Source: Siphonodentalium dalli
Lineage: Eukaryota; Mollusca; Scaphopoda; Gadilida; Siphonodentaliidae
NCBI GenBank assembly: GCA_032622095.1
Contig: CP136065.1
Span: 244,589,474-244,653,473, forward strand
Direction of reading: 5' to 3'
Length of the DNA stretch: 64,000 bases
In this document: in pieces, positions 23,252 through 34,895 of the stretch
Numbering within the stretch: the stretch's first letter is position 1
Layout of the letters: each line of letters begins with the position of its first letter
Notes under the pieces: model-generated
The model's input: only the letters and a program-made list of their open reading frames with translations
What the model was told of the DNA's origin: nothing
Databases searched by the model: none
Position numbers and translations under genes: made by a program

Positions 23252-24110
23252 TGTTTGAACTAAGTAATACATTTCAGGTTTGATTGAGCAAATATATAAT
23301 TCATCATTAATCAAATGTTAGAACTTTGCCTAATTGCTGACGATGGACCATAGTTCTAATTACATAATATTGTTGGTAGATTGCGTTATTTCGGACACTG
23401 AATACAAACGGGGCGAAAAAGGGGTCAATGAAAGATGGCTCAACTAATTCATCTCGTTTGCAGTCAGTGTGGGCCGATGAGCTGTGTCGTAGTCGTCGGG
23501 CGTTGTCCTGAGTCGTGTTATCGATAATGGTATAGATGAATTGATGATAGATTAAGTGCTGTAGTTGGATTGGCAACCAGTCCTAACACTCGATCAGAAG
23601 TCAATATCGACTGTCTTCACTGACGATCAAACAAACAAGATGGAGACACCTGCCACTATCTGGGTCCTTATTTTCGCTCACCTCGTGCATCGACCCAGAG
23701 CCCTGGATTATATCACCTGATGTCGTGACCTTTCACCTGATCTTTCACAACAACACTAGTCAACAACTACATGTGCACAGTTCATGTGTTTAAGTACCTC
23801 AACATTCACCACACTCCTCTCCGTTCCATTCGTTTTGATGGTGGGATATCCTAAAAATAAATTTGATCTCCATCCAAGACGCCACGTGACATGCAAAGTG
23901 AATAAACGTAGGTTGCATTCTCTGGGACGCCCATTATCCCTCAGCATTTTCGAAAAAGTCAACGGCCCCGGCCGGACTTCTGCAGTCATTGCAACTTGTA
24001 CATGATGCGCGCATTTCCGGATGTTACCCCACAGACGTGGTAGGGCGAAAGCCCGCGAATTTTGACGACGGAATTGTTTATATTTTCCTCAGAAGTAAGG
24101 GGCGTCCGTT
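23252..24110. other. No recognised gene
   Basis: A CpG-richer stretch at about 23890-24060 includes CCACGTGAC and several CG dinucleotides, but no start site, exon or repeat can be supported. Confidence 0.3.
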
Positions 24111-24114
24111 TCGA

Positions 24115-24501
24115 TTAACAGTCTGACGTCTGGAACCGCGTATAAGGCAAGTTGTTGGTCGGTTTCAAAGAATCGAACCGTGAAGCCGAAGTATTATACG
24201 TTGGGACAAGGTAGCCATTGAGCCTCAGAAGATTTACGCTGTCCGAAACAGTGAAGATGCACGGGATAACTGGTAAGCTGCATTTCTTGGAAGATGGTGA
24301 AAACCCGCGAGAATACACAGTTGAAATATTCGGTTTTTGTTGGATTTGATAAAAACCAAATCTGAATCCATTGGATTTGAGGACATGTTCAATACCATAT
24401 ATTGATTTTGACTGATAGTCTTCAAGAGTTATTGTTACTGTTTCCGTAGCACATGGCCAGGTTGGCGGTCGCCATTTAATTTCGAAGCGACTGAAACACA
24501 T
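24115..24501 (-). CDS. Hypothetical open frame, possible exon
   Basis: A 128-codon minus-strand frame begins MCFSRFEIKWRPPTWPCATE and includes TVTITLEDYQSKSIYGIEH and FRFGFYQIQ. Immediately before the SRFEIKW part the minus strand reads GTGTTTCAG after a T-rich run, which could be a splice acceptor, so the frame might be an exon rather than a complete ORF. Amino-acid composition looks ordinary and not repeat-driven. I recognise no domain. The segment 24255-24165 also has weak tRNA-like A-box and B-box matches, so a SINE origin for the 3' part is the alternative. Confidence 0.25.
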   Translation of the reverse strand: MCFSRFEIKWRPPTWPCATETVTITLEDYQSKSIYGIEHVLKSNGFRFGFYQIQQKPNISTVYSRGFSPSSKKCSLPVIPCIFTVSDSVNLLRLNGYLVPTYNTSASRFDSLKPTNNLPYTRFQTSDC

Positions 24502-24744
24502 TCTAGTGTTAAAATCACAGCAAGTAACTTAGACTGGTTCAATGGGTGATCACATATATGTTTCCCGATGGCCGGACAACCTAATCTTGGGGAATATTGA
24601 CAGGTATTTATCTACTAACTATTAATTATAGGATGCTTTCAGTTTCCACTTCAACTTTGCACGAAATCTTCACACACGTATTTTATCTCAGAACACAAGC
24701 TCATATATTGGCGCAATCACGATAGAGAAGTGACAGAACATTTC

Positions 24745-25985
24745 AAACTCAACAAATAAGATTATGCCTTTGTCAATGGATAAGACATAACAAATTTTCA
24801 TCAAAAAGACTTGAAGTTTAAAAAGACATTTCTCAGTATATTTGATAAACAATTGTCATGGTGTTTGAAATTGGTTATGTCCACAGCAATTTATCAGGTT
24901 TAGAACTTTAGGTCATGGCATGTATTTTTACATTTATTCCTTATTTGTGCTTAAGCCTAAATCACTTACGCGTAAGCGCAAATTATGCTTAAGTGTGATG
25001 TCATTACCCTTAAGCGTAATTCAAATTCCATATGCGAAAACTCCCCTGAAGCTGAAATGGATGCAGCCAATTACTGATGCTAGAAACTTTTGACAAATAT
25101 CTACCTTAGATGATATCATTATATGTAAGGTAATAAGGCTATGCAAATCTATTACGCTTAAGTGTAGTGGCAGTGCGCTTACGCGCACTTTTCAATTTTC
25201 AGTTCTTTATGACTAATTTGATTCTTGCTAAATTAAATCTATTTTGAGCCCTGAATATGCTTACGCATAATTAGCTATTAAATGTGTATTTGGCCTCCCA
25301 TACCAATATGGGTGCACCACAAATCAATCTTTATTTAGACCGATCTGTCTAAATTTGTTGGCCAATCAGTCTAAATAGATTGAATGTTGACAATTTGCCA
25401 ATAGAAAAGACATAAAATTTTCATCAAAAAAAATCTTAAAGTTGCAAAAAACATTTGTCAGTTTAATTGAATAAAAGTTGTCATTCCGTTTGAAAATTAT
25501 CATGATTGATGGCAATTTAAAAGGTCTAGGTGAATAGGTGTATGGGAGGCCATGCGAAAATTACTTACACTTAAGCAAAAATGTAAGGATCATATTTATG
25601 CTCAAGCGCAAATAAGGTACAAATGTTAAAATCGCATCCCATATCGTTGAACCACCAAGCGTTCTTTATTAGACCGATTGGTCTAAAGAGTCTAGACCAA
25701 TCGGTCTAAAGTCTTCCTGGCAGTACCTTTTCTGACACCGGTCTAACTAAATTTTAAGAGAAGGAACTCCCAAAGTTTTTGAATATTGAAATTTTGTTTA
25801 CAGTTTGTGCATGTTTGTCAATAGGTGTATGAGAGGTACCGTAATGCATTTTCACATTTATTCCTTATTTGCGCAAAAGTGCAAATTATTTACTCTTAAG
25901 CACAAATTATTTACGCTTACGCGCAAATTATTTACGAATGAGCACAAATCATTATCATTTATTCTTAAGCACAAATGGATCACCC
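24745..25985. repeat. Cluster of diverged repeats with a TTACGCTTAAGCGCAAATTA motif
   Basis: About 24750-24980 and 25390-25620 align in the same orientation (AAGACATAA.A.TTTTCATCA, AAAACATTTNTCAGT, TTGTCAT, GGTTTAG/GGTCTAG), and about 25800-25880 is a third partial copy. Each ends in motifs like CGCTTAAGCGCAAATTA. At 25880-25985 this motif forms a tandem array of about 21-27 bp (CAAATTATTTACTCTTAAGC and variants). Confidence 0.75.
25670..25708. repeat. Perfect 16-bp inverted repeat with 7-bp spacer
   Basis: TAGACCGATTGGTCTA at 25670-25685 and its exact reverse complement at 25693-25708. Each arm is itself nearly palindromic. A weaker relative lies at about 25339-25380. Confidence 0.9.
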
Positions 25986-27175
25986 AGACCTGTTTTATAC
26001 ATTGGAAACAACTGTATAGAAAAATGTGTCCTGCCATTGAATTTGCCATTAGCGATTAATGTTGTGTTACCATATGTTATAGTGTACACTGTATTTTTGA
26101 ATCATTTAATTTCAAAATTCTAGATATTTCTTAATATTTGTACAACTTTCATGTAATTGTTTCATAGAAATAATTCACATCAATTCAGTATTAATAGTGA
26201 AATAAATAAAAAACATGTGGTATATTATGAACGTAATTGGGCTGCACCGTTCAATAATAGACTCTGAAATTCAAGACCAATCTTTTAATCTTTTTACACT
26301 GGTCAGCTAGTCGAATTTCCGCTGGTTAAAGATGTCATTTACATTCAATGTATAGTCAATTTTGGACTACTCAATACCCACATGCTTAGAACAGGTAAGG
26401 TCATATACATGTGTAGGCAGAAAAGACATACAAATTTCATTTAATGTCTACATTTCGTAAACCGTAATGAATTAAAATATAAATTTCCTCGAAAATGGGT
26501 ACCTGAACTGTACTGTAGCTTCAAGTTTCACGGGCTTTGACCACATGTCCTCTCTGACTATCGGCAGCTTCAGCAGGCTACATATTATCAATACCATTAC
26601 CACGGTTTTTTTCATAATCGTAAACCTTGGGTAGGATCACGGTTACATGTCATACCGGGCTGTTACCAGATAGATTCACAACATTGTGGTTTACCTTCAT
26701 CGGGATACGAATGAACTATTTGGTTTCTTTACACTGTATTTCGTTGAAAACAGAATCACATGCACCGAATAAGTGTTAGGAGACATGTGTCGGGCATTGT
26801 AAATTCGGTTGGAATAGCTCCTAGATTAAATGTTGCAGCTTTGGTTTATTAGGTCGCCCGATAATATATTGGAAGACATATATACGTTACACACGCCACA
26901 CACACAATAATCAACAACTTTAAAATGACTATTACATGTATGTTTCAATGACTGGCATGTGCTTTTTTATGCTTATATACCCTTTATGTGGATTCATCCC
27001 ATGTTATCATTTATTGAAAATGCAGCGTAATATATTACAATTTACGCTTTCTACGTTCTGCGCTATTTTTAATCTACAGAAACCACTGGACTGCTCATTA
27101 TTCCTGGGGTGGTATTGAATGGGAATGATTGATTACGTAACTTGGATTTAAACATAGGAGTAAAAATAATTCAAC
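25986..27175. other. No recognised feature
   Basis: AT-rich sequence; short open frames only, none with a recognisable domain. Confidence 0.3.
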
Positions 27176-27179
27176 CCAG

Positions 27180-27645
27180 GGGAAGTGAATAATAGTTCTA
27201 TATGTTAACACCCTATTTTGTGGCATTTAAAGACATAATATGTACTTGTTCCGGTGCGGGAAACTGAGTTAGTAATCATGCACTATGTCAATTGGAGGAA
27301 TGCAACATTCAACTAAAACCACCGAAAATCTGAAGCAAATCGACCGTGCCACTCCATAGAAAACATCGTCTGAACTACGCTCAAATGTAAATATTGACTA
27401 CTCGATTCGGGACGCATCTATCGGCAATAAACTAATGAAAACGATGTAACCATCGAGTGTTACTGCATTTAATTAATAATTAGAATGATGGTGTGTGTTG
27501 TCAATTTAGATATACTATTGTAAATATAACTACGGTACTTTGAACAAGATTATTTTTCATTTAAATATGTTATCACCCTACCGGAGCGTTTCATATCACT
27601 TTAAGGAACGCATAATACTATTTCACACCCAGCGGAACATTCCAA
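27180..27645 (+). repeat. Dispersed repeat, copy inverted relative to 51.3-51.8 kb
   Basis: Its reverse complement aligns with about 51330-51760. Landmarks are AAAGTGATRTGAAAC, GACAACACACAC, ATTAATTAAATGCA, GGGACGCATC/GCGTCCCGAA, ATGTAAATATT, CATAGAAAACATCGTC and CATAATATGT. A partial third copy (AAAGTGATGTGAAACACTGC) is at about 31468-31530. No coding content. Confidence 0.85.
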
Positions 27646-28584
27646 TATTCAAGATCACAGCATGTGCTCTATGCAAGTCAGCGGTGGGGAGGGTGAGGTA
27701 GGTGGTAGTTCTTATTTTAAAGCTGTTGGATGTATGACTTCGCTGAATATTGAATGCTAGCATGACTCGCATCTATTTTTACCACCCAGCACTAGTATAC
27801 TTATACACTGTAAACTTTGTAGCACACACAATAATTGTTGTCTGAACTTTGCTGAAGACCCAGCTACATCTATAGATTACTCCGACACCTTCAAATTCAA
27901 TTTGCTGAAGATTATGCAGTTGTCCAGCCAAGGTGCTATGACAGTTGAGTAACTTTTCAACCCTGTGGTGACCCCAATAGTGTTCTTTAATGCGCACATA
28001 CCGAGGCGTGTACACGGGTCAGCCATTAATGCCCATGTCTGATCAGACAGCATACTGCAACTACGACAACTGCAACATAATAACATGCTCTTCATTGCGA
28101 AAATAGTCCGCGCGTGGCACACACACGATGCGGGATGTTGGATTCGCCCTTGCATGGATATGGTACATCCATCCATCCATAATTAAAATACTTGTAAGTT
28201 TGAGTCAGATGGAAGTAAAACATGCACGGGTAAACTGTTACATATATATGGACACGTCCCATGCCAATTATCACAAGATATCCTTTCTCCGATGAAAATA
28301 GGAGGGGCGCGTGCCAAGGGCACCGGATGGTAAAACCGCTCTTGTGTCTTACTAGTATCCTGCCATTTTCACCATTTTTATTAAAACTTTGGGGTGGGTC
28401 CCCAATTATACCACGGGGGAGGGGGACTTGTATTGGAGGGGTGTGTGTCCACCGTGCTTTCCGTGGTGGTGGTGGGTCTAAAAACAAAATTTAACCTTGT
28501 TAACTGACACCGTCTGCCCGTGCCAGTATGTTCTTGTGCAGCTGGTTTTATAGCCCTTGCATGTCATGTCAGACAGTCAGAGAT
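27646..28584. other. No recognised gene
   Basis: Several overlapping open frames on both strands have no domain signatures. A G-rich stretch at 28410-28480 contains GGGGGAGGGGG and GGTGGTGGTGGG, a possible quadruplex-forming segment. Confidence 0.3.
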
Positions 28585-28764
28585 GTGGATACATGTGGAT
28601 ACATGTGGATACATGTGGATACATGTGGATACATGTGGATACATGTGGATACATGTGGATACATGTGGATACATGTGGATACATGTGGATACATGTGGAT
28701 ACATGTGGATACATATGGATACATGTGGATACATGTGGATACATGTGGATACATGTGGATACAT
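28585..28764. repeat. 10-bp minisatellite, 18 copies of GTGGATACAT
   Basis: Eighteen head-to-tail copies with one variant unit (ATGGATACAT near 28715). The period is not a multiple of three, so the three reading frames are cycled every 30 bp. All stay open. Confidence 0.97.
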
Positions 28765-29255
28765 AGAGGATATCGACACATGTGGATACATAGAGGATAT
28801 CGACACATGTGGATACATAGAGGATATCGACACATGTGGATACATAGAGGATATCGACACATGTGGATACATAGAGGATATCTACACATGTGGATACATA
28901 GAGGATATCTACACATGTGGATACATAGAGGATATCTACACATGTGGATACATAGATGATACATGTGGATACATAGAGGATACATGTGGATACATAGAGG
29001 ATATCTACACATGTGGATACATAGAGGATATCTACACATGTGGATACATAGAGGATATCTACACATGTGGATACATAGAGGATATCTACACATGTGGATA
29101 CATAGAGGATATCGACACATGTGGATACATAGAGGATATCGACACATGTGGATACATAGAGGATATCGACACATGTGGATACATAGAGGATATCGACACA
29201 TGTGGATACATAGAGGATATCTACACATGTGGATACATAGAGGATATCTACACTT
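28755..29255. repeat. 27-bp minisatellite derived from the 10-bp unit
   Basis: The unit is GTGGATACATAGAGGATATC followed by GACACAT or TACACAT, 27 bp. By the G/T variant the order is 4 G-type, 3 T-type, two short 21-bp units, 4 T-type, 4 G-type, 2 T-type. Because 27 is divisible by three, long open frames exist on both strands (up to 254 codons, CGYIEDIDT repeated). No start context or flanking exon supports a protein. Confidence 0.97.
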
Positions 29256-29556
29256 TTTGGTTGTATATGGGAATTATCTCATGAGTGATGACCAAATGTT
29301 TTTTATTTCCACGAGTGGATCTGAATCAGTTATGTTATATTCATGCTAATAGACATGTTATATTACAGCATGCTGAATATCTGTTTGTGATGACTCAATT
29401 TTGGGAATTTCATTTTCAACCATAATTATTACAAGATTATTACAAAACATTTTTTTTCCGCAGCTCAAAAAAAATGTGCTTCATATTATTCAACTATGTT
29501 AAAAAATTAACATCAGTGCCCTTAGGCTATCAGTATAGATTGTTTCTTGTTGTAAA

Positions 29557-29894
29557 CAAGCCTTGAAATAGTGTGTCTGTCATTTGCAGAATGAGGTTTC
29601 CAAAGGGTAAATTTAGGCTAGCATCAGCAAATTCACTCTCTGTGACTTCATTCTGCTTACACCTCATCAGAATTAGGTTCCCAGATGGTAAATATGGTGA
29701 TGCTAGCCCGCTATGGGGGTAGCATTACTAAATTCACCCTCTGTGGACCTCATTCTGCTTACACCTCATCAGAATTAGGTTAGGTTCCCAGAGGGTAAAT
29801 ATGGTGATGCTAGACCGCTATGGGTGTAGCATCACTAAATTCACCCTCTGTGGAACTCATTCTGCAAATGCCAGACTCGATATTTCAAGGCTTG
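29557..29894. mobile_element. hAT-like palindromic MITE, copy 2
   Basis: Perfect 14-bp terminal inverted repeats CAAGCCTTGAAATA / TATTTCAAGGCTTG, flanked by a perfect 8-bp duplication GTTGTAAA at 29549-29556 and 29895-29902. Same family as 4181-4454. The interior holds two successive inverted modules with CAGAATTAGGTTCCCAGA and AAATTCACCCTCTGTGG. Confidence 0.92.
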
Positions 29895-29912
29895 GTTGTA
29901 AAATTATTAAAT

Positions 29913-30507
29913 CGTAAAGGCTATTCTGCCGTATATGGCAGAATAGCCTCTTAAACTATTATGCCGTACATGTATATGTTGGCATGAAAGTTTCACGTCA
30001 CCGCACGTGCCGTCCGAAACATGACGTCGATTTCATTGTATTGTTTTGTCTTGTCGGGGATACTTTTAATGGAGTGGCTAAATTTCGATATACTAGTACC
30101 ATTAGTACAGTAGATTCTGGTCATTATCTCCCATATCTGCTGAGATCATCGCACTTTAATTGCAACTTTCATTAATTCGATTACACAAGGCGTGTTTGGA
30201 CCAACGCTGTTAAATTTATCATCTGTAGCCTACATACATGTAGGACCTGTTCGAACACTTGTCTTGTTGGTTTATAATTGTCAATTAAATGATATAAAAT
30301 GCTCGTTCTGGACTGCTCGACCTTTTATTAGAGTAAATCCCGTCAGTTGTTACATTTACCATATACGGCAGAATAGCCATAACCCATCATATGGCTATTC
30401 TGCCATATACGACATAATAGCTATATGCTGAGTTATGGCTATTTTGTCATATACTGCAGAACAGCCGCTCATGGTATTATTCCATATACTGCAGAATAGC
30501 CTCGGCC
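29913..30507. mobile_element. Non-autonomous element with 9-bp flanking repeat and internal hairpins
   Basis: The ends share GGCTATTCTGC(C/A)GTATATGG in inverted orientation. TTATTAAAT lies at both outer edges (29904-29912 and 30508-30516), a candidate 9-bp target duplication. Inside, the motif GGCAGAATAGCC recurs in both orientations about seven times, including a hairpin near 29919-29948. A 9-bp duplication suggests a Mutator-like origin. No coding capacity. Confidence 0.7.
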
Positions 30508-30516
30508 TTATTAAAT

Positions 30517-31935
30517 ACCCACGGTATGCAGCTCTTGAAATTTTGAAAAATATCCCATAGCAAATTTAATACTGAGGCATGTTAGATCCGCATGATACCA
30601 GGGCGCTTTAAAATGCTAAATTTGATTATTGCCATATAGCCAATGTTGAAGACTGCAGTATGTCTATCTACCTGTATGTCACTCCGAAGATAAAATGCAG
30701 GGACACATTGCATAAGAAATCACTGTCATGTCAAACTGATGTTATCACTTACACAAACCTGTAACAGGTAGTTGATAAGAAACAGAAAATAAGTGGTGAA
30801 AATTCTAATATTCTTCTGAAAAATAATTATTTCGCGGGGTTTTTTTTTGGAGGGTGGGTGTGAAAACAATGGTCGGAAAAGATATTCTTTTTATTAAAAA
30901 CTGAAAACAAATTGTGTCGAGGGGTTAGTGGTTCCGAATGAATGGCAATCGGAGAAAAGGTATTATACCCCCTGTTGTAAGTGTTTATTAGTAGTGACAT
31001 AATTTGAATAACTAAAATGCATTTGGATGTAAACTTCCGTTGTTGTTGTTCATGTCGTAACTGGATCTTACCGGGACCATCAAATCTGATTGTGCATCTT
31101 TAACAAAAAACCTAATTATGATGTATATTTGTTGAAATTATGTGAACATTCCTACATATGAATGCATGGCAATATATGTTCTGTACCTGTGTTGAAAAAC
31201 AGTTCAAACAAATGATAAAGAATTCCATTCCAATGTATAATGTCTAGCAGAGGGGGTGTTTCAGTGTTTTCTAAGTATCAAGGTATGGATGTAGGCTAAT
31301 AACGTAATACCTGTGTTTAGGGTAACAGGAGAACCAAAAAAAGGGTGGAGTGAATAATCACCGCATTTTGTATTTTAATTGACAGAATACTGGATGACGC
31401 TAAACATAAACTTAATAACCATAACCACGATGGCCTTATAATTGCCCTTATAATTATCCAATAACCTGATGTGTTTTAAAGTGATGTGAAACACTGCACT
31501 GAGGTGTTCCCGGAAAGAATAAGAAATAATCAGACAAAAATAAGTTGTCTTAAATTTGATATCCATATAGTTGAAAAACTGCACCATTGTTATAAACGAA
31601 TTAAACTCAGTGACTATTATTGGAGCAATCATTTCTGTAATGTTTATACTCAATATTAAAGGGGCCTTGATAAAGTAGCAAATATGCATATGTGTGTGTA
31701 GTTCAACCATTGCGTTCTCTGAAATGGTACTGTACATATGGTTGGAACCTTAGTTCCTAATATTAGACTTTGGCTAAATAATTCCAGTGGGCACAGTGTG
31801 TGCAGAGACCTGACGACAGGAGGGGTTGGGGTGTACCACCCCCTAACTTTGGGCAACATTTTCAACAGTTGGAAATTTCATACCTGCCAAACATTAGTTG
31901 GAAATTTCACACCAACAATAGGTTAAAAATGTTCT
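30517..31935. other. Anonymous DNA
   Basis: Apart from the partial dispersed repeat at 31468-31530, only AT-rich open frames without domains are present. Confidence 0.3.
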
Positions 31936-31939
31936 TGTA

Positions 31940-32610
31940 GTTTGATTTTCAAACAATTTATTGGTGGAATTAATTGTTTTTGGACCAATATTTGCATATT
32001 TTCCTATTTTTTGTCAAAATTTTGGACTGAAATGGTCACCAGTTGGAAATTTTCCAACCTCATGGGGGTGACAGGTTGGAAATTTCCAACACTTGGAAAG
32101 CTTGTGTCCTGGTCCCTCCCCCGTGGCCAGTCAAAACTGAACTTCTAGTTAATTTAAGAAAACAAATTTGTCATACATTTGGTCAACATTGTCATTGGAA
32201 TTGTCATCAGTTGTAAATTGTCCAACCTACATGGGGTGTCAGGTTTGAAATTTCGAACGCTAGGAATGCTTGAGGCTAGTCTAAATGCTAGGAATTTACA
32301 ATTTTCGCACACCGGGCCGAACCATGGTCGGCCAGGTGTGTCATTGTCTCTCCCCCTGGCCAATACAAAAATGCTAATAAGTTCAACAATATTTGACTAC
32401 ATTTGGTCAAACTTGTGGACTGAAATGGTCATCAGTTGGAGAATTTTCCAACCTGAGGGGTAGTATGAGGTTTGAAATTTCCAACACTATAGGAAAGCTT
32501 CAGTTGAGGCCAGTCCAGATGCTAGGATTTGCGATTTTCTCGTTCAAATTTCAAAATTTTGTCACACCGGGCCGAACAACCATGGTCAGCCCGGTGTGTT
32601 GTGTGCATTT
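31940..32610. repeat. Three diverged tandem units of about 215 bp
   Basis: Units begin near 31950, 32170 and 32390. Each has TTTGGTCAA, TGGTCATCAGTTGG, TTTTCCAACCT, GGTTTGAAATTTCCAAC and AGGAAAGCTT in order. Units 2 and 3 end in a short palindrome around CACCGGGCCGAAC...CCATGGTC...CCGGTGTG. Confidence 0.8.
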
Positions 32611-32952
32611 GTAAGGAGTTAGACCACTGGATGTTAGGATTTATGCAGTGTTTCAGGTTAAAATATCTGAATATTCTCATACTGGGAATATAGATCCATG
32701 GCTTATGAAGATATAGGATATTATGCCATTAGGCCTAAGCACTGGGATGCAAGGGGTGAAAATGGAATTATGTAAAACTTGTGTTCGGTCTGATTCAAGG
32801 GGGAGGGTGCAGTTGGAATTTCACAAGGTGGACACCCCCCGAACGGAAACACTCTAGCCACGTCCCTGAGTGTATGGATACTAACTGATTGCTTATATAC
32901 ACCCGTGTATTCCCATTTAAAAATACAGGATGTATTATGTTATGATAAAATT

Positions 32953-33118
32953 ATTATACAATGTTGTGTTCAGTATTTTTCTTGTACGAGTCCAGTTTGT
33001 GATGAAAAGTCATATTTGACGAGACATGCAGTGTCCAATATGACCAATATGACTTTTCACCACAACATGGACGAGTACAAGAAAAACACATACTGTACCA
33101 TACACAACATTGTATAAT
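32953..33118. repeat. Hairpin element with about 65-bp arms
   Basis: The left arm starts ATTATACAATGTTGTGT and includes TTTTTCTTGTAC and GATGAAAAGTCATATT. The right arm is its diverged reverse complement ending ACAACATTGTATAAT. The loop is about 35 bp and contains GTCCAATATGACC. Confidence 0.85.
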
Positions 33119-33316
33119 GGCAATTGTATTATCCATCTGTATGTTTATCCAAATTTTGGGAATAAAACTGTTATGGTTATTTTTGGTTTTTGTCAGTACT
33201 TGATTCTCTATAAAAGCCTGCATATGATCACCAGAAAGCATGATTTGGGACTGTAAACACGTAGTGAAAAAGAACTTTATGCGGAAGTGGAAAGTCTGCT
33301 AAATCCACCAGATTAG

Positions 33317-33493
33317 TGCATGCACATCACAATTTCAATTTGGCAATAGAGTTACTTTGTGACATCATGGAGTCCCGATAAAAAAGTCATATTGGACTCA
33401 ATCAAGTCCAATATCACTTTTTATACCGGAATCTGTGATATCAATGAATAACTTTTTTTGCCAAATGAATCAGTGAAATTGTGAAGTGCACGC
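33317..33493. repeat. Second hairpin element with about 80-bp arms
   Basis: The centre TATTGGACTCAATCAAGTCC is palindromic. Outer arms pair GTGCATGCACATCACAATTT and TTTGGCAA with TTGCCAAATGAA and GAAATTGTGAAGTGCAC. It shares the AAGTCATATT and GTCCAATAT motifs with the hairpin at 32953-33118, so both probably belong to one MITE family. Confidence 0.8.
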
Positions 33494-34684
33494 AAATGGA
33501 ATTTCGGAGGCCAATAGACTTTTCCCGGTTTATCGTGTGACGGCTTTTGCCCAATCAGAAATAGTGTTAATTAAGGGTGGATAATAATATGTACATTGTA
33601 TTATGACATCTGTCTGTCAATCCATCAATTCGCTTTTGGATTCCGGATTTTTATAATACTTGCTTTATCTCAACTGAATGGAATGAAATTTGGAATGGGT
33701 GTGTTTACTAGCACAACTTACAGGTCAAGTTCAAGTTTGGGTTCAGCACGTCAATTTCACCAGAGTTAAGGTCCTTTGTTGAAATTACCATGGGTGTATT
33801 TTGCCATGGGTCTAACAATGCTCTTGTTCAATGAAACAAGTCCACAATACATATACATCTTTAAATTTGACTTTTCTCAAAAATAGTATTTTATTCTTTT
33901 CTTTTTAGAGTTTATTCACTGCCATTGGAAACTTTAGGACCATAATGTGCACATCATACAGATGATGGATGTGCGTAACAGTGTTTTAACTGTGCAGATA
34001 CAATATCTTATTCATCAACTTTTCGGACATAAATATTGTACCACATTATACAAGTGGGATGCCGTCTGTGATACTTTAGCGGTATAATGACGCTATGCAG
34101 TAAAGTACATTATCTGCTACATATCTTTAAATACTACTGCATGGCAAGTGAAGAATCAGATAAATTGTCCTTGTGAAAGGTCAATGTAAGCAGATGTATG
34201 ATAAACTATATATTTGGTGTTAATTAATTGAAATTATTGCAATGGTGAGATGTGCACAGAAGACAGGAATAGACATTGCTTTGGAAGAATAGCTTGGATA
34301 TGAACTATTTTCCTGCTGGAAAAGTTTGAATTAAAGTTTGAATTTCAAAATCCCACTGTGTCTTCATTCACATGCATAAAGACATAACCATTCATGTTTG
34401 TTTTAAAATGTCATTCTTAGATGCACCCAATTATATTATTTGGCCAAGTTTTCTTCGTCTTTGCTCACTTATGATATGATTCATAATTGGGGGACCTCAC
34501 ATATGCAGGCAAATTACAAGCTTCAATTTAACATTACTGACACCAATTAAATGGTACTCATGCGTTTTTGATTTCATGAAAATGTTACTTGTAATTTGCC
34601 ACATCTTGTGGATTTCAGTTCTATACCAGCATGCGCTCTTAGAAAGTCACTGCATAATTATGAGAAGCATTTGCCAGTTTTGGG
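33494..34684. other. No recognised feature
   Basis: AT-rich DNA without supported genes or repeats. Confidence 0.3.
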
Positions 34685-34689
34685 ACCAA

Positions 34690-34895
34690 CTGTTTCTATC
34701 ATAATAATTTCAGGACTGTAAACAGAAAATAACCATAAATAGCATTTCCTTCATATAATATACAGTGATCACCATTTGTTTTCTGTTTACAGAGAAATTA
34801 TTATAGGAGAAACCGTGAAAAATAATGGGTTTTAGTATAATATACAATTTCTGTTCATAGAGTGACCGTAGTTATTATGACAGAAACAGACGCTC
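34690..34895. repeat. Compound foldback
   Basis: TTTCTATCATAATAATTTC and TGTAAACAGAAAATAA pair with TGTTTTCTGTTTACA and GAAATTATTATAGGAGAAA. A further outer arm TTATTATGACAGAAACAG also pairs with the left edge, so alternative hairpins are possible. Confidence 0.65.

Noticed and set aside
24165-24255. tRNA-derived SINE head on the minus strand
   Set aside because: Matches to A-box (GGCTCAATGG) and B-box (GGTTCGATTC) are at plausible spacing, but the D-stem does not pair. Kept only as an alternative for the open frame there.
28520-29284. 254-codon open frame with CGYIEDIDT repeats
   Set aside because: It is produced by a 27-bp minisatellite that is open on both strands. No exon signals or non-repeat coding sequence support it.
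31375-31737. 120-codon minus-strand frame
   Set aside because: AT-rich composition, no domain, and it overlaps a dispersed non-coding repeat.
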